Shown here in pieces: positions 52,331-61,383 of a stretch of DNA of 64,000 nt. The notes under the pieces were generated by a model. The model was not told the DNA's origin and ran no database searches. It worked only from the letters and a program-made list of their open reading frames with translations. The first letter of the stretch is position 1. Each line of letters starts with the position of its first letter. This DNA comes from Pandoraea terrigena (lineage in GTDB: Bacteria; Pseudomonadota; Gammaproteobacteria; Burkholderiales; Burkholderiaceae). Location of the stretch: NCBI RefSeq assembly GCF_902459705.1, contig NZ_CABPRU010000001.1, positions 682,001 to 746,000 on the forward strand. The letters run 5' to 3'. The translations under genes and the position numbers were made by a program.

Positions 52331-53314
52331 ATGACCACGCTTGACGCGATCCGCGCCGCCCTGCCGGCGTACCCCATCGAAGTCTCGTTCCCCGACATCG
52401 CCCGCTGGCGCGAAGGCAATACCGGCGTCGACTATCTTCATTCGTTCGACAGCGGCAAGCCCGGCAAGCACGCGATGATTCTCGCACTCACGCACGGCAA
52501 CGAAGTGAGCGGCGCCATCGCGGTCGATGCGCTGCTCGCCGCCGGTGTGCGTCCCACGGCGGGACGCCTGTCGCTCGGCTTCGGCAATATCGGTGCGTAC
52601 GAGCAATTCAGTGCCGAGAACGCCGACGCCACGCGCTTTCTCGACGAAGACATGAACCGTGTCTGGACCCCGTCGACGCTCGACGGCGAGCGCCAGAGCC
52701 GCGAGCTGGCGCGCGCCCGCGCAATGCGCCCGTTCATCGACACGGTCGATCTGCTGCTCGATATCCATTCGATGCACGAAGCGTCCGCGCCGCTGATGAT
52801 GACCGGACCGCTGGAGAAGGCGATTGCGCTGGCCGCCGAACTTGGCACGCCCGAGCACGTCATCGTCGACAAGGGCCACGCCAACGGCACGCGTATGCGC
52901 GATTACGGCGGCTTCGGCGATCCGGCCAGCGCGAAGAATGCGCTGCTCGTCGAAACCGGGCAGCACTTCGCCGGGAGCGCACGCGATGTTGCGCTCGACA
53001 CCGCGGCGCGCTTCCTGCTTCACGCGGGCGTCGTGACCGGGGCCGATATGGCACCGTACCTGACGCAGACGCGGCCGGCCCGTCAGAAGTTCGTGGAGAT
53101 CACGCAGCCGGTCGTGGCCCGGTCGATGGACTTTCGCTTCTCGCAGCCGTTCACCGGGCTTGAGGTGATCGAGAAGGCTGGCACCGAGATCGCCCGCGAT
53201 GGCGACGATGTGATCGTCACGCCCTATGACAACTGCGTGATCGTGCAGCCGTCGATGCGGCACCTCGGCGTGAATGTCACGATGATGCGTCTGGGCCGCC
53301 TGCTGGATCGTTGA
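52331..53314 (+). CDS. Succinylglutamate desuccinylase/aspartoacylase family protein
   Basis: This 327-residue zinc carboxypeptidase-fold enzyme has the metal motif H55-x-x-E58 in LTHGNEVSG, a third ligand H146 in DIHSMHE and the substrate-binding FLDEDMNRVW. The C-terminal beta domain is present. Relatives remove an acyl group from N-acylated amino acids (AstE, AspA). No arginine-succinyltransferase (ast) genes are nearby, so succinylglutamate is not assured. The MHS permease directly upstream is the likely source of its substrate. Confidence 0.85.
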   Translation: MTTLDAIRAALPAYPIEVSFPDIARWREGNTGVDYLHSFDSGKPGKHAMILALTHGNEVSGAIAVDALLAAGVRPTAGRLSLGFGNIGAYEQFSAENADATRFLDEDMNRVWTPSTLDGERQSRELARARAMRPFIDTVDLLLDIHSMHEASAPLMMTGPLEKAIALAAELGTPEHVIVDKGHANGTRMRDYGGFGDPASAKNALLVETGQHFAGSARDVALDTAARFLLHAGVVTGADMAPYLTQTRPARQKFVEITQPVVARSMDFRFSQPFTGLEVIEKAGTEIARDGDDVIVTPYDNCVIVQPSMRHLGVNVTMMRLGRLLDR

Positions 53315-53390
53315 TGCTGCGGTGCTCGCGATGCGAACTGCCCGGGGGCCAGCCGCGTCACGACCGCGCCATTGGGCGGCGAGCGGGCGT

Positions 53391-53816
53391 TTATGGGCGT
53401 GTCGTGTCGGTCGCGTCGCTGACCTCGGCGGAATCATCGGAATCGTCGGCCTGTGAACGTTTGCCGCGACGCAGGCTTAGCTGGGCCAGCACGTCAGCGT
53501 GTTGATTGCCCCATCGGTACAACATCTCGATGGGCTCGATGAACAACTCGCCCAGCGGCGTCAGCGAGTATTCCACCTTGGGCGGCACGACGGCGAACAC
53601 CTCGCGATGAATCAGTCCGTCACGTTCGAGTTCGCGCAACGTCTGCGTGAGCATCTTCTTGGAAATGCCAGGCAAGCGGCGCTGCAATTCTCCCGTGCGT
53701 GTGGTGCCGCATTGCAACGCGTATAGCACCATGCTCGTCCACTTCACGCTGAAGAGTTCCAGCACGCGACGCGGCACGCAGGTTTCTTCGAAGACGAAGG
53801 GGGCTGGTTTGTTCAT
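53391..53816 (-). CDS. HxlR family transcriptional regulator
   Basis: This 141-residue winged-helix protein fits HxlR: ELFSVKWTSMVLYAL, then RTGELQRRLPGISKKMLTQTLRELERDGLIHREVF and VEYSLTPLGE. A cysteine before the HTH (ETCVPRR) could be a redox or electrophile sensor, as in YodB/HypR relatives. The ATG at 53816 is the family start. It is divergent from the LLM oxidoreductase gene, with a palindrome between them, so it probably represses both. Confidence 0.9.
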   Translation of the reverse strand: MNKPAPFVFEETCVPRRVLELFSVKWTSMVLYALQCGTTRTGELQRRLPGISKKMLTQTLRELERDGLIHREVFAVVPPKVEYSLTPLGELFIEPIEMLYRWGNQHADVLAQLSLRRGKRSQADDSDDSAEVSDATDTTRP

Positions 53817-53817
53817 G

Positions 53818-53833
53818 GTAACCAATTGGTGAC
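53818..53833. promoter_or_regulatory. Palindromic operator for the HxlR regulator
   Basis: GTAACCAATTGGTGAC is a near-perfect 16-bp palindrome with a perfect 10-bp core ACCAATTGGT (53821-53830). It begins one base upstream of the HxlR start codon, so a bound dimer would also block translation start or early transcription. The LLM gene starts 145 bases away. Confidence 0.6.
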
Positions 53834-53977
53834 TATTTAACTGAAAGGTGCCTACTGGGGATTCAGGACCTTCGTCACTATACTTTGTGGCGATGGCGCG
53901 CGTCATCCGCCGCTTAGGGGCCTCGAGGCTGTCTCGTTGGCTGCCGGGTGGGCGCGCGCCGGTATCTGGAGATTCCC

Positions 53978-54979
53978 ATGAGCAGTTTGTCGAAGACGGC
54001 CCTCTCGATGCTGGACCTGGTGCCAGTGCGCGCCGGCGGCACGGTGGCCGATGCCCTGAAACAATCCACGGAACTGGCGCAGCACGTTGAACGCCTGGGT
54101 TTCACGCGTTTCTGGCTGGCCGAACATCACAACATGGACGGCATCGCGAGTTCGGCGACCGCCCTGTTGATCGGTCACATTGCGGGCAAGACGTCGCGCA
54201 TTCGCGTGGGGTCGGGCGGCGTGATGCTGCCGAACCACCCGCCGCTGGTCGTTGCCGAGAACTTCGGCACGCTCGCCGCGCTGTATCCCGGCCGCATCGA
54301 TCTGGGCCTGGGGCGCGCGCCCGGTGCCGATCAAGCCACCATGCGCGCACTGCGTCGCGACCGGCTGTCCGATGGCGACGATTTTCCCGAGCAGGTCGCC
54401 GAATTGCGTGCACTGCTTGCGCCTGCGCAACCCGGGCAGCGGCTTGTCGCAACGCCCGGCGCGGGCAGCGATATTCCTGTGTGGTTGCTGGGCTCGTCGT
54501 TGTTTTCCGCACAACTCGCGGCGCATCTGGGGCTGCCTTACGCGTTCGCATCGCACTTTGCGCCGCGCTTCCTGTTCGATGCGCTTCGTCTGTACCGCGA
54601 GCGCTTCCGTCCCTCGGCGGTATTGGATAAGCCCTACGTGATGGTGGGCGTGCCCGTCGTGGCCGCACCCACGCACGAGGAGGCGACATTCCTCGCGACG
54701 TCAGCGCAGCAGAAGATCCTGGCCCTCATGCGCGGGCAGAGCCTGAAGTTGCAGCCGCCCGTAAACGATATGGACGCGCGTTGGGATCCGGCGGAACAGC
54801 ACTCGGTGGAAGCCTTCCTCGGTGTGGCCGTGGTGGGTGGCCCCGAACGAGTCCAGGCAGGTCTGGCTGATCTGGTTGAGCGCACGCAGGCCGATGAGTT
54901 GATGCTCGTCACCGACATCTACGATCCCGCGTTGCGACTGCGCTCGTGCGATATCGTCGCGTCCGTCTGCCAGTCCTGA
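53978..54979 (+). CDS. LLM class flavin-dependent oxidoreductase (luciferase-like)
   Basis: This 333-residue protein is a bacterial-luciferase-like (group 1) flavin oxidoreductase: [16 protein letters not shown], then [33 protein letters not shown] and [13 protein letters not shown]. It uses FMNH2, perhaps to oxygenate or reduce a small molecule. The ATG at 53978 is preferred because a GGAG site sits seven bases upstream. It is divergent from an HxlR regulator; such pairs often respond to electrophiles, but the substrate is unknown. Confidence 0.88.
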   Translation: MSSLSKTALSMLDLVPVRAGGTVADALKQSTELAQHVERLGFTRFWLAEHHNMDGIASSATALLIGHIAGKTSRIRVGSGGVMLPNHPPLVVAENFGTLAALYPGRIDLGLGRAPGADQATMRALRRDRLSDGDDFPEQVAELRALLAPAQPGQRLVATPGAGSDIPVWLLGSSLFSAQLAAHLGLPYAFASHFAPRFLFDALRLYRERFRPSAVLDKPYVMVGVPVVAAPTHEEATFLATSAQQKILALMRGQSLKLQPPVNDMDARWDPAEQHSVEAFLGVAVVGGPERVQAGLADLVERTQADELMLVTDIYDPALRLRSCDIVASVCQS

Positions 54980-55022
54980 CGTTGCGGATCGCGTTGTCGG
55001 CATAGGGAAGACGGAGGGAGGC

Positions 55023-55045
55023 AGGGGCGCAGTGTTCGCGCCCCT
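55023..55045. terminator. Hairpin between convergent LLM and DadA-like genes
   Basis: A perfect 8-bp stem AGGGGCGC / GCGCCCCT with a 7-base loop lies midway between two convergent stops, 44 bases from one and 25 from the other. It probably ends transcription from both sides, though T tracts are short. Confidence 0.55.
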
Positions 55046-55069
55046 TGTCGCCAGCCATATCCAGGCGCG

Positions 55070-56338
55070 TTAGCGAAAGCGTCCGATGGAGAACGGCGCG
55101 AGGTCGATGGCGGGGCGCTCGCCGGACACCAGAGCCGCAATCGTGCGTCCCGTCGAGGCGGCGGCGGTCAGGCCCACATGACCGTGGCCAAAGGCGTAGA
55201 ACGCGTTCGGCACCTTCGATGCCGCCCCCAATACCGGCAGCGAATCCGGCGTGCTGGGGCGGAATCCCTGCCAGCGGGCACCGTCGACCGATTGTGTCGG
55301 CTTCGCGCCTTTCACCGCGCCGGGGAACATCGTGTACAACTGATTGAGCAGAAGATCGGCGCGGCGCCAGTTCGGCGACGCTTGCAGACCGGCCAGCTCG
55401 ACCGTGCCCGCACCGCGAAGGCGGCCATTCATCGGAGTGGCGAACAGCTTGCCTTCGGCCCACATGACGGGACGCGAGGGCATTTCGTCGGGCGTCGGAA
55501 TCTCCACGTGATAGCCGCGCTCGGTGTCGAAGACGAGGGTGTCGCCCAACTGGCGCACAAAGGGTGCCGACCAAGCGCCGGCTGCGATCACCACGGCGCT
55601 TGCGGGTTCGCGGCCCCGGTCGGTGTGCACGGCCACGGCCTGTGCGCCGTTGGTCTCGATGGCGGTGGCGGCGGCATCGACGACGCGTCCACCCCGCACG
55701 ATCACTTGTGCCGTCAGGCGTGCCAGCAGCGCGCCGGGATCCAGCGTGTGGCCCGTCTCGCCGATGTAGCGGGCGCCGACGAAGTCATGCGATAACGCCG
55801 GCTCGAACTCGCGCAATGCGGCCGCCCCCAGCGTTTCGATGTGCACGCCGTTGTCGCGGCGCAGCGCCATGCCGCCTTCGTCACCGGCCATGCCCTTCTG
55901 GCTGGAGTAAGCGATGAGGTAGCCGCGCCGCGAGACGAGATCGTTCGCGCCGGCATCGTCAAGCAGCGGTTGATAGGCGTCGAGCGCGGGGCCGAGCAGT
56001 GCGCGCAACGCGTGCGCCTGCGCGGTAACGCGTGCTGGCTGGCTGGCCGCGACGAAGCGCATCAGCCACGGCACCATGCGCGGGAGATAGCCCCAACGCA
56101 GCACCAGCGGGCCATCCGGTTGCATCAACCAGCCGGGCACCTGCCAGAGCACACCGGGCATGGCGATGGGCACGACCGACGAGCCATTGATGCAGCCCGC
56201 ATTCCCAAGCGATGCCGCCTGACGTACCGATTGCCGGTCGACGATCACCACCGCGTGTCCGGCACGTTGAAGATACGCGGCCGTACACACGCCGACCAAA
56301 CCGCCCCCGATCACGACGACGGGACGTGAATCATTCAT
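55070..56338 (-). CDS. FAD-dependent D-amino acid dehydrogenase (DadA-like)
   Basis: This 422-residue DAO-fold flavoprotein starts with the dinucleotide motif VVVIGGGLVGVCTAAYLQRAG (about 7-27) and has the DadA-type SLGNAGCINGSSVVPIAMPGV, and the late PDSLPVLGAASKVPNAFYAFGHGHVGLTAAASTG FAD-binding end. It should oxidise a D-amino acid or related amine to the oxoacid with electrons to the membrane. No partner alanine racemase is adjacent. The operon context does not identify a substrate. Confidence 0.85.
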   Translation of the reverse strand: MNDSRPVVVIGGGLVGVCTAAYLQRAGHAVVIVDRQSVRQAASLGNAGCINGSSVVPIAMPGVLWQVPGWLMQPDGPLVLRWGYLPRMVPWLMRFVAASQPARVTAQAHALRALLGPALDAYQPLLDDAGANDLVSRRGYLIAYSSQKGMAGDEGGMALRRDNGVHIETLGAAALREFEPALSHDFVGARYIGETGHTLDPGALLARLTAQVIVRGGRVVDAAATAIETNGAQAVAVHTDRGREPASAVVIAAGAWSAPFVRQLGDTLVFDTERGYHVEIPTPDEMPSRPVMWAEGKLFATPMNGRLRGAGTVELAGLQASPNWRRADLLLNQLYTMFPGAVKGAKPTQSVDGARWQGFRPSTPDSLPVLGAASKVPNAFYAFGHGHVGLTAAASTGRTIAALVSGERPAIDLAPFSIGRFR

Positions 56339-56435
56339 GACTGCCCTGCGAAAGCACGAAAGCGCTTAGTGTACTGCGTCAAATGCGTACCCCTAAATGC
56401 CTTCAATATTCGTGAGCGTGTTTTCGTCCGCGTGT

Positions 56436-57269
56436 TCAGATCATCTCCAGCGGACGCCTGCGCGACGGCGCTTCGAAATAATAATCGAGCCGCGCAAGTT
56501 CGTCCGCCGTCAGATCGATGTCAAGGGCAGCGCGATTGGCGCGCACGTGCGCGTCCGTGCTCGCCTTGGGAATGGCGATGACACCTGGTCTGCTCAGCAC
56601 CCAGGCAAGCGCCACCTGCAGAGGCTCGACGTGACGGGCAGCGGCGATATCGCCCAGCGCGCCCGATGTCGGCAGTCTTCCCTGTTCGATGGGCGAATAC
56701 GCCATCAGCGGCAGACCGCGCGCCGACAGCCACGGCGCAAGGTCATACTCGGGACCGCGTCGCGAGAGGTTGTATAGCACTTGATCCGTCGCGCACGCAT
56801 CGCCGCCGGGCAGCGCGAACAATGCCTCCATGTCGTCCATATCGAAGTTGCTCACGCCCCAGTGCCGAATCTTGCCCGCCGCGCGCAACGCTTCGAAGCC
56901 GGCAATCGTGTCTTCGAGCGGTATCTCGCCGCGCCAGTGCAGCAGGTAGAGATCGAGGTGATCGGTGCGCAGGCGGTCCAGGCTGCGCTCGCATGCCGCG
57001 ATCACGCCGCGTCGCGAGGCATTGTGCGGGTAGACCTTGCTCACGAGAAACACTTGATCGCGCAGGCCGTCGAGCGCCTCGCCCACGAGGCGCTCGGTCG
57101 CTCCTTCGCCATACATCTCGGCCGTATCGACGAGTGTCATGCCCAGCGAGACGCCCAGCTGCAACGCCGCGATTTCCTCGCGGCGCCGCTCTGGCCTCTC
57201 GCCCATCATCCACGTGCCCTGACCGAGGGCCGGCACGGTGTCGCCTTGGGGGAGCGCGATATTTCGCAT
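56436..57269 (-). CDS. Aldo/keto reductase
   Basis: This 277-residue NADPH reductase has GTWMMGE, LVDTAEMYGEGATE with catalytic D and Y, FLVSKVYPHN with K, LYLLHWRG with H and the end IPKASTDAHVRANRAAL. It belongs to the DkgA/YeaE-like branch, distinct from the longer paralogue at 29974. The ATG at 57269 has a GGAGGAAGG ribosome site. It stands alone. Confidence 0.9.
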   Translation of the reverse strand: MRNIALPQGDTVPALGQGTWMMGERPERRREEIAALQLGVSLGMTLVDTAEMYGEGATERLVGEALDGLRDQVFLVSKVYPHNASRRGVIAACERSLDRLRTDHLDLYLLHWRGEIPLEDTIAGFEALRAAGKIRHWGVSNFDMDDMEALFALPGGDACATDQVLYNLSRRGPEYDLAPWLSARGLPLMAYSPIEQGRLPTSGALGDIAAARHVEPLQVALAWVLSRPGVIAIPKASTDAHVRANRAALDIDLTADELARLDYYFEAPSRRRPLEMI

Positions 57270-57690
57270 GGTCCTTCCTCCGTGATTTTTGATCACCATT
57301 ATCGGCCTGCAAGTCGAGCGATGACCAGTGCCGTGATGGCTTCACGCAACACTTTGCGGTGTCGTCCGAGCTTTGGCGTCGGACTCGCCCGAAGCAGCGT
57401 TCGGAAATCGCCCCTATTGCATTCGTGCACGCATTCTCTCGGATAGTTCACAGCCCTATGGCTGCACCGCCGCGTTAAGCTGATTTCACCGATGCGCACG
57501 GCGATTGTTGCTCTGCAGCGAGACGGCTCGGTGATGGCTCCCGCCGTGTGCGTCGGACCTGTGACGATGGGAACGAGGATTCCGAATGTCCTGGACGAAC
57601 ATCGCGTAACAAGTGTGACAATTGGCGACCTTTTCTTGTCGCGGGACGAACGCGATAATGGAGTACCTCCAACCTTGAGGAGCCCCCCAG
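57270..57690. other. Gap between divergent aldo/keto reductase and cytochrome b561
   Basis: These 421 bases hold no gene I can support. Several open frames cross the region on both strands but none shows family resemblance. I see no strong palindrome or promoter beyond weak elements. Confidence 0.5.
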
Positions 57691-58263
57691 ATGGATAACA
57701 CGATCAAGCTCCGTTCGCGCGGTTCGCCGCGCTTGCCCGGCGAGCGCTATGCGCCGCCCGCGGTTTTCTTTCACTGGGCGATCGCATTGCTGATCGTGAT
57801 CGCCTACGCCGCCATCATTATCAAAGGCTATTTGCCGAGAGGCAGTGCCGCGCGTGCGTTGTCCTTGACGATTCACGAATGGGCCGCGCTCGCGGTGTTG
57901 GTGCTGGCCGTGCCGCGGTTGCTGATGCGATTGATCAAGGGCGCGCCCGCGGCGCTGCCGGGCCAGGCGTGGTGGGCGCGCGCCGCGTCTTCGGCTGCGC
58001 ATCTGTTGCTCTATCTGTTCATGTTCGCGCAGCCCGTGCTGGGATACCTGACGCTCAACGCCCAGGGGCATATGCTAACGATTCCGGGGCTGGATATCCC
58101 GCTGCCGCAGTTGATTGGGGAAGACAAACAGACGAGCCGGTCGATCAAGGAGATTCACGAGACGATCGGTAACGCGTTCTACTGGGTGATTGGCCTTCAT
58201 GCGCTGGCGGCGCTGTGGCATCACTACTTCCGCCGCGACGATACGTTGCGCCGTATGCTTTGA
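57691..58263 (+). CDS. Cytochrome b561 family membrane protein
   Basis: This 190-residue four-helix membrane cytochrome has haem-ligand histidines in FHWAIALLIV, TIHEWAAL, AAHLLLYL and GLHALAALWHHY. It is likely to pass electrons from quinol to a periplasmic or other acceptor, or to oxidise superoxide as CybB does. The ATG at 57691 follows TGAGGAG. No dehydrogenase partner is adjacent. Confidence 0.9.
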   Translation: MDNTIKLRSRGSPRLPGERYAPPAVFFHWAIALLIVIAYAAIIIKGYLPRGSAARALSLTIHEWAALAVLVLAVPRLLMRLIKGAPAALPGQAWWARAASSAAHLLLYLFMFAQPVLGYLTLNAQGHMLTIPGLDIPLPQLIGEDKQTSRSIKEIHETIGNAFYWVIGLHALAALWHHYFRRDDTLRRML

Positions 58264-58438
58264 AGAACGCTTGGCGCGTCATGCGCCCCGCAGGGCGGTG
58301 CTTGCGCATGCCGGGCCGGATGACGAAATGGAAGACACAGGGAACCAGGGATTGCAGGGGTTGCCCGTGCGCGGCGTAAATGGTTTGCGTTCTCAGGTAA
58401 GGAGTGCGCGACAATTTACCGCATCGGGTGTCAGGGTG

Positions 58439-58478
58439 AAAAAAAGGAGCGCCACAGCCGTCCATCGTGCGGCGCTCC
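58439..58478 (-). terminator. Rho-independent terminator after ompW-like gene
   Basis: On the minus strand the perfect 8-bp stem GGAGCGCC / GGCGCTCC (58478-58471 with 58453-58446) is followed by seven T residues (58445-58439). It starts 11 bases after the stop of the OmpW-like gene. Confidence 0.85.
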
Positions 58479-58488
58479 ACACCGGATA

Positions 58489-59208
58489 TCAGAACTTCAG
58501 ACCCACACCGACGCCGACGATGAGCGGGTCGATGTGCAGCGTACCGAGATCGGTGCCTGCGAGCGACGTATCCGTCTTCATCCAGACCTTCTTGATGTCG
58601 ATGTTGAAGAACAGGTTCTTCGTCATCTGAATGTCCACACCGGCTTGCAACGCCGGACCGACGCTGTGGTTCTTGATCGAGATCGGGGTGCCGCCCGCGT
58701 TCAGGTTGCTGTTCCAGAAACGCGTGTAGTTGATACCCGCGCCGACATACGGACGCACCTTGCCTGCATGGTTGAAGTGGTATTGCAGCAGCAGCGTTGG
58801 CGGCAGCACGTTCACGCCGCCCAAATGGCCGACGTTCGACGTGAGTTGATGGCGCGACATGGCGAGAATGAGTTCGACGCCGACGTTATCGAGAATCATG
58901 TACGTGAAGTCGAGCTCCGGCACGATCGCGTTGTTCACGGTCACGCCCAGCGTCGGCAGCACGCTGCCGCTCGCGTGCGAGTCCGGCATGATGCCGATGG
59001 CGCGCACGCGCGCGAGGATGTCGCCGGCATAGATGCCTTGCGAGCTGTCCCCGATAAAGCCGAAGGTCTTCTCAGACGAGGGCGCAGCGGTGTCTGCGGC
59101 TGCTGACGGGGCTTGCGGGTTGCCTTGCGCCGAGGCGGATGCGCTGGCGAAGGTGGTACCGATAACGAGCGCGGCGGCGACGGCCGCGGCGCCGAGGGAG
59201 TGCTTCAT
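58489..59208 (-). CDS. OmpW family outer-membrane protein
   Basis: This 239-residue protein has a signal peptide (1-28, SASASAQ) and the eight-stranded OmpW barrel: ILARVRAIGIMPD, then PELDFTYMILDNVGVELILA, PPTLLLQYHF, KVRPYVGAGINYTRFW and FFNIDIKKVWMKTD, ending in the terminal F needed for insertion. OmpW proteins form a narrow channel for hydrophobic molecules. The ATG at 59208 begins the signal. A perfect terminator follows. Confidence 0.92.
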   Translation of the reverse strand: MKHSLGAAAVAAALVIGTTFASASASAQGNPQAPSAAADTAAPSSEKTFGFIGDSSQGIYAGDILARVRAIGIMPDSHASGSVLPTLGVTVNNAIVPELDFTYMILDNVGVELILAMSRHQLTSNVGHLGGVNVLPPTLLLQYHFNHAGKVRPYVGAGINYTRFWNSNLNAGGTPISIKNHSVGPALQAGVDIQMTKNLFFNIDIKKVWMKTDTSLAGTDLGTLHIDPLIVGVGVGLKF

Positions 59209-59347
59209 GATGATTTCCAGAGTCGTGAGTGAGCACGACCGATGGTAGAAGCAGGTCCCTGCGGCGAACTTGACCCGCGTCAAGTACGGGAAAACGCGAG
59301 CGCACAGTGCGGCAAACCGTCGCGCATGGGTGTTGCTTTCCTGACGA

Positions 59348-59977
59348 TCAGTCGCGCGGGAGCCACACGACTGTGAGCGAGCGCACGCCCTGGGCGCCTT
59401 GAATCAGCACGCCTTCGATATCGGCCGTGGCCGATGGACCGGTGACGAGCACCGCATAGCGCGCCGACGCGAAGTCGGGCAATCGGTAGATGTCTTGCAG
59501 GCCATCGACGATGTCGCGTGGGTCGAGCAGCACTACGAGGTGCTGCACGAGATAGCCAAGCGCGTTGACGCCATACTCCCGCTCGGAGAGCCAGACGGAC
59601 CCGGTCTCGGCAACGCCGAAGCGCGCACGCACGATGCCTACGTCGACATCGTGCAGCGATGCCGGTGCGCGCAAGACATCCAGTGGTTGTGCCGACGCGG
59701 CTTCTTGTGTCGCGGTCACGGGCGTCACACCGGGGAAACGTTCGGCGAGCCAGCCGGCCAGCGCTTGCGCGTTGTCGAGCGTCGCGAGTTTGCCGCCCAT
59801 GGCGACGAGGTTATTGCCAAACCGCTCGCGTCGGTCGCCGGAAGGTGTCTCGAAGACGGGCAACACCGGCAGGGGGAACGGTTCACGCGCGCCTTGGGCG
59901 GGATGTTCGTCGTCGCGCAGTACCACGCGTTGCGCGGCGCGTACGTGTACGAGAAATGCTTCGCGGGAAGTGCTCAT
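59348..59977 (-). CDS. lutC: Lactate utilization protein C (LUD domain)
   Basis: This 209-residue LUD-domain protein is LutC (YkgG), the third subunit of the LutABC L-lactate dehydrogenase. Motifs include DVGIVRARFGVAETGSVWLSE and the end VTGPSATADIEGVLIQGAQGVRSLTVV. Its start overlaps the lutB stop by four bases (ATGA), so subunits are made together. It is the last gene of the lactate operon in this window. Confidence 0.9.
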   Translation of the reverse strand: MSTSREAFLVHVRAAQRVVLRDDEHPAQGAREPFPLPVLPVFETPSGDRRERFGNNLVAMGGKLATLDNAQALAGWLAERFPGVTPVTATQEAASAQPLDVLRAPASLHDVDVGIVRARFGVAETGSVWLSEREYGVNALGYLVQHLVVLLDPRDIVDGLQDIYRLPDFASARYAVLVTGPSATADIEGVLIQGAQGVRSLTVVWLPRD

Positions 59978-61383
59978 GATCGGTCCTTGCGTTCAGCGTC
60001 GTGCGACTTCCGATTGGCGTCGTACCAGTCACGGAACGTTTGCTTCGGCGCCTCGGGAAGGTCGCGACCCTTGCCCCAGGTGTTGAGCGGGTTGTAGAGC
60101 ACCATGTTGGGCAAACGGTGCAACGCTGTGTTCATCGATTTGACCGACGTGCGATACAGCACTGGGTTGGCGAGCAGCTTTCCGGCCACTTTGATCAGGC
60201 TGCGTTTGACGCGCGGCAGTTCGCCTTCCTCGGCCACGATCTGACGCCACTTGTATAACTGCTCGTGAATGTTGATGCGCACGGGACAAACGTTGGTGCA
60301 ACTGCCGTTCATCGTCGACGCGAACGGTAGCGCGCTGTAGCGTTTGAGATCGTAGGCCGGATTGAGAATGGCGCCGATCGGCCCGGCGTAAGTGCTGCCG
60401 TACGACAGGCCGCTGCTGCGCCGGTAGACCGGGCACGTATTCATGCAGGCCCCGCAGCGGATGCACTTGAGCGAGTACCAGAAGTCGTCCATCGCGAGAC
60501 GCGCCGAGCGGCCGTTGTCGACGATGACGAAATGCATCTCCGTGCCGGGACGCGGCGCGCGAAAGTGCGACGTGTATTGGGTGATGGGCGAGCCCAGCGC
60601 GCTACGCGACAGCAAGCGGATGAACACCCCGAGGTCGGCCGTGCGCGGAATCAGCTTCTCGATGCCGATGGAGACGATGTGCACCGGCGGCACGTTGGCC
60701 GACAGATCGGCATTGCCCTCGTTGGTGCACACCACGACCGTGCCGGTTTCCGCGACGGCAAAGTTGCAGCCGGTCATGCCGGCGCCCGCCTCGAGAAACG
60801 CCGGACGCGTGGTTTGGCGCTGGCTCTCGGCCAGATAGTGAACATCGTCGTTGTTCGGGTCGGTGCCGAGCGTGCGGCCGAACAACTGCGCAACGTCGCC
60901 CCGCAACTTGTGCACGGCGGGCACGACCACATGCGACGGCGGCTGCTTGTCGAGCTGCTGAATGCGCTCGCCAAGATCGGTCTCCATCACGGAGACGCCG
61001 CGCGGTTCGAGATACTCGCGCAGTTCGCATTCGTCGGTGAGCATCGACTTGCTCTTGACCAGTGTCTTGACGTCGTGCGCCGCCAGAATGCCGTGGACGA
61101 TGGCGTTGTGCGCGGCGGCGTCGAGCGCCCAGTGCACTTTCACGCCGTTCGCCTCGGCTTGTGTGGTGAACTGATCCAGGTAGTCGCCAAGTCGCGACAG
61201 CGTATGCTCCTTGATCTGCGACGCGAGCGTTCGCAGCGTCTCCCATTCGCCAATGGACGCGGCCTGCGCATCGCGCTTCATCCGCAAGTCCCAGAGGCGT
61301 TTGTCGTGAAACGCCACGTGTTCCGTCTTCGCGAGAAACGCCTCGGCGTTTTTCGCGTGATCGACGCGCGCGGCCGTGCTCAT
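59974..61383 (-). CDS. lutB: Lactate utilization iron-sulfur protein LutB
   Basis: This 469-residue protein has an N-terminal LUD-type domain (with CNFAVAETGTVVVCTNEGN) and two ferredoxin-like cysteine clusters near 310-365 (CIRCGACMNTCPVY and CTNVCPVRINIHEQLYKW). LutB carries electrons in the oxidation of L-lactate to pyruvate by LutABC. The ATG at 61383 is preferred over a longer frame reaching 61929, which lacks family resemblance; this start overlaps the lutA stop (ATGA). Confidence 0.95.
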   Translation of the reverse strand: MSTAARVDHAKNAEAFLAKTEHVAFHDKRLWDLRMKRDAQAASIGEWETLRTLASQIKEHTLSRLGDYLDQFTTQAEANGVKVHWALDAAAHNAIVHGILAAHDVKTLVKSKSMLTDECELREYLEPRGVSVMETDLGERIQQLDKQPPSHVVVPAVHKLRGDVAQLFGRTLGTDPNNDDVHYLAESQRQTTRPAFLEAGAGMTGCNFAVAETGTVVVCTNEGNADLSANVPPVHIVSIGIEKLIPRTADLGVFIRLLSRSALGSPITQYTSHFRAPRPGTEMHFVIVDNGRSARLAMDDFWYSLKCIRCGACMNTCPVYRRSSGLSYGSTYAGPIGAILNPAYDLKRYSALPFASTMNGSCTNVCPVRINIHEQLYKWRQIVAEEGELPRVKRSLIKVAGKLLANPVLYRTSVKSMNTALHRLPNMVLYNPLNTWGKGRDLPEAPKQTFRDWYDANRKSHDAERKDRS

